Of a stretch of DNA of 64,000 bases, positions 62,498-64,000 are shown in pieces. The notes below the pieces were generated by a model. It saw nothing but the letters and a program-made list of their open reading frames with translations, ran no database searches and was not told the origin of the DNA. The translations under genes were made by a program, and so were the position numbers. The stretch is from Methanobacterium sp. (GTDB taxonomy: Archaea > Methanobacteriota > Methanobacteria > Methanobacteriales > Methanobacteriaceae): NCBI GenBank assembly GCA_012838205.1, contig DUPR01000049.1:1-64000 (forward strand). Direction: 5' to 3'. How positions within the stretch are numbered: position 1 is the stretch's first letter; every line of letters starts with the position of its first letter.

Positions 62498-64000
62498 TCA
62501 TTCTTCATGATAATCTTCTTCAGCATTGATCATCCATATATTATCCTTAGAAGTGATTCCTTCACAAATATTTTCTACTGCAGTCATGGCAGTGAGCATT
62601 GAATGGTCCATATTGTTATAACGATGCATACCATTCCTGCCAACTAAAAAAAGGTTTTTAAATCCATCTGTGAATTCTCTGATGATTGAAAAACGATCAT
62701 ATGTTCCAAAATAGGCAAGATATGTTTTGGGCATCCTAATAATAACTGAGTCAATTACATCTTTTTTGTTGATTATATCGATACTGGTAAGTTCATTGAC
62801 AGCAAAATCTGTGAGTTTTTCATCATCCATGTTCCAAAGTTCATCTCCTTCATTACAAAAGTATTCTAACCCTATCCAAACATTATTTTTCGTCTTTAAC
62901 CATATATGGACTCCAATTATTAAATATTTGAAGCCTACCCAATTTAACATCCCTCTCCTGAATATAAATCCAGTTATCAGGAATTAAATTGTGAAGTGTC
63001 TTTATTTTAGTCTTATTTTTAATTTTTAATTTTTTTAGAAGGAGTCCAACTGTTATGAAGTCTCGATACATTAATCCCTTTGCTACTTTTTGTACTTCAA
63101 CTGGAATATCTCCATTAAATGAATTTATTAAATCCTTTACTGGCATTGTAGAGATGAAATAATCTGCATTTACGCTTTTCACGACTCCAGTAGATTTTTC
63201 TTCAACTTGAACAGACTTAATATACTGATCTTTATTTTTAATTCCAATTAGTTGACTCCCATAATGTATTTCTCCACCGTTTTTAGTGATGATTTTAGCT
63301 ACCTCTTCCCACATCTGCCCCGGACCTAACTTTGGATACATGAATTGCGAAATTAAACTGGTTTCCAATTTTTTTTGAGAAATGACGAATTTCGGGAAAA
63401 ATTTTTGGAAATTGCGTGAAAAATTGTTTTTTTAATTGAAAGGCCCTTAACCCGTTGTGCCCCCCAATCTGATTTAATTTCACTACATGAAACTCCCCAA
63501 ACTTTTTCAGTGTAATCTTTAAAGAAAGTACGGTACAATTCCTCACCAAATCTATTTATAAAAAAATCTTCCAGGGATTTTTCAGGTTTGATTTGATTTA
63601 AATATGATTTTATGTAACTGAATCCTATTTTGAAAGTTCTTTTTATTCCTAAATTAGATAATGTGTCATAATTCAGGGAAACAGGATAATCAAAAAATTT
63701 TCTAAGAAAAAAGATTCTTGATAACCTACTTCGGCTTAACATCACTTTATCAGTTTTTTCAGGATCTGGTGGGTTGAAGTGTTCTAGATTTTGTGACCCA
63801 ACCTTTCGTTTAACACTTTGTTTAACAAGGAGTACTTTTCGCCCTAACTGTTTATCATCCTTTGCTGGCTCTCCCTGCAAAGGGAGAATGTTTTGCCACC
63901 ATTGCATTATCCGGTCTGATTTAGAAAAAAATCTATGACCACCAATGTCAATTCTATTACCTTTATAATTCACTGTTTTAGATATACCACCAGTACTTTC
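62498..64000 (-). pseudogene. Frameshifted NAD(P)/FAD-dependent oxidoreductase, cut by window end
   Basis: Three overlapping minus-strand frames join into one protein. Upstream: [22 protein letters not shown]..., open past base 64000, to about 63370. Middle: [20 protein letters not shown] through [16 protein letters not shown]. Last: [18 protein letters not shown] to the end. This is the FAD-dependent amine-oxidase-like family (protoporphyrinogen oxidase/UDP-galactopyranose-mutase relatives). Breaks are at the T8 run 63369-63376 and the short A/T run near 62886-62896. Both are single-base changes in homopolymers, so either read error or recent decay. The FAD dinucleotide motif lies outside the window. 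Confidence 0.8.

Overview
The window looks like chromosomal DNA of a hydrogenotrophic methanogen of the order Methanobacteriales, most like Methanobacterium. It is AT-rich and tightly packed with genes. It carries archaeal information-processing genes (TFB, Gar1, archaeal DnaG, aRF1, S3Ae, aIF5A, XerA), coenzyme F430 synthase (a methanogen-only pathway), and families typical of methanogens (DUF116, DUF211, DUF1284, DUF2124, UPF0282, TIGR00300). Many starts are preceded by GGTGAT or GGAGG. No rRNA, tRNA, CRISPR array, insertion sequence or prophage was recognised.

Layout. 1-6.5 kb: a multi-PAS response-regulator/sensor cut by the window edge, a ChlI/ChlD-like AAA+/VWA pair, a zinc-ribbon mini-protein with an unknown partner, and DUF116. 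6.7-12.4 kb: an XRE/CPBP/DUF2178 cluster with strong dyads, an esterase, a SagB-type nitroreductase, a decayed flavodoxin gene, a methyltransferase and a NifX-like protein. 12.6-21 kb: rps3ae, DUF92, apgM, glmM, a glmU-like gene, gamma-carbonic anhydrase, hisC and an ASCH-TPR protein. 21-27.5 kb: DUF5518, DUF1284, bioY, a PadR regulator with an iteron-like upstream array, xerA, dnaG and a Toprim protein. 27.8-35 kb: DUF211, an RraA-like protein, a flippase-like membrane protein, gar1-tfb, a holin/phosphodiesterase fusion and a metallophosphoesterase. 35.6-42.5 kb: membrane proteins (FUSC, K+ channel) and an unusual block in which three small families each occur twice (DUF308, a 51-52 aa two-helix protein, YbjQ). 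42.6-50.7 kb: pyrH, an acyl-CoA ligase with an E2-fold partner, aRF1, a GfcR-like PRTase, an oxidoreductase and hemC. 50.8-57.5 kb: cfbE-nadK-suhB, then pdaD, aIF5A, speB and a TIGR00300 (ornithine cyclodeaminase-like) gene. 57.6-64 kb: adenine deaminase, UPF0282, DUF447, DUF2124, a mini membrane protein, guaA amidotransferase and a frameshifted FAD oxidoreductase cut by the window end.

Together the genes support core metabolism: tetrapyrrole/F430 (hemC, cfbE, possibly the chelatase-like pair), amino-sugar synthesis (glmM, glmU-like), purine and pyrimidine salvage and synthesis (ade, guaA, pyrH), NADP supply, and an arginine-to-agmatine-to-putrescine route beside the hypusine-modified factor aIF5A. 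The most notable oddities are two genes broken by frameshifts, a five-copy 13-bp repeat upstream of padR, the doubled small-membrane-protein block, an E2-fold protein lacking its catalytic histidine, and an ASCH-TPR gene whose best ribosome site points at an ATA codon.
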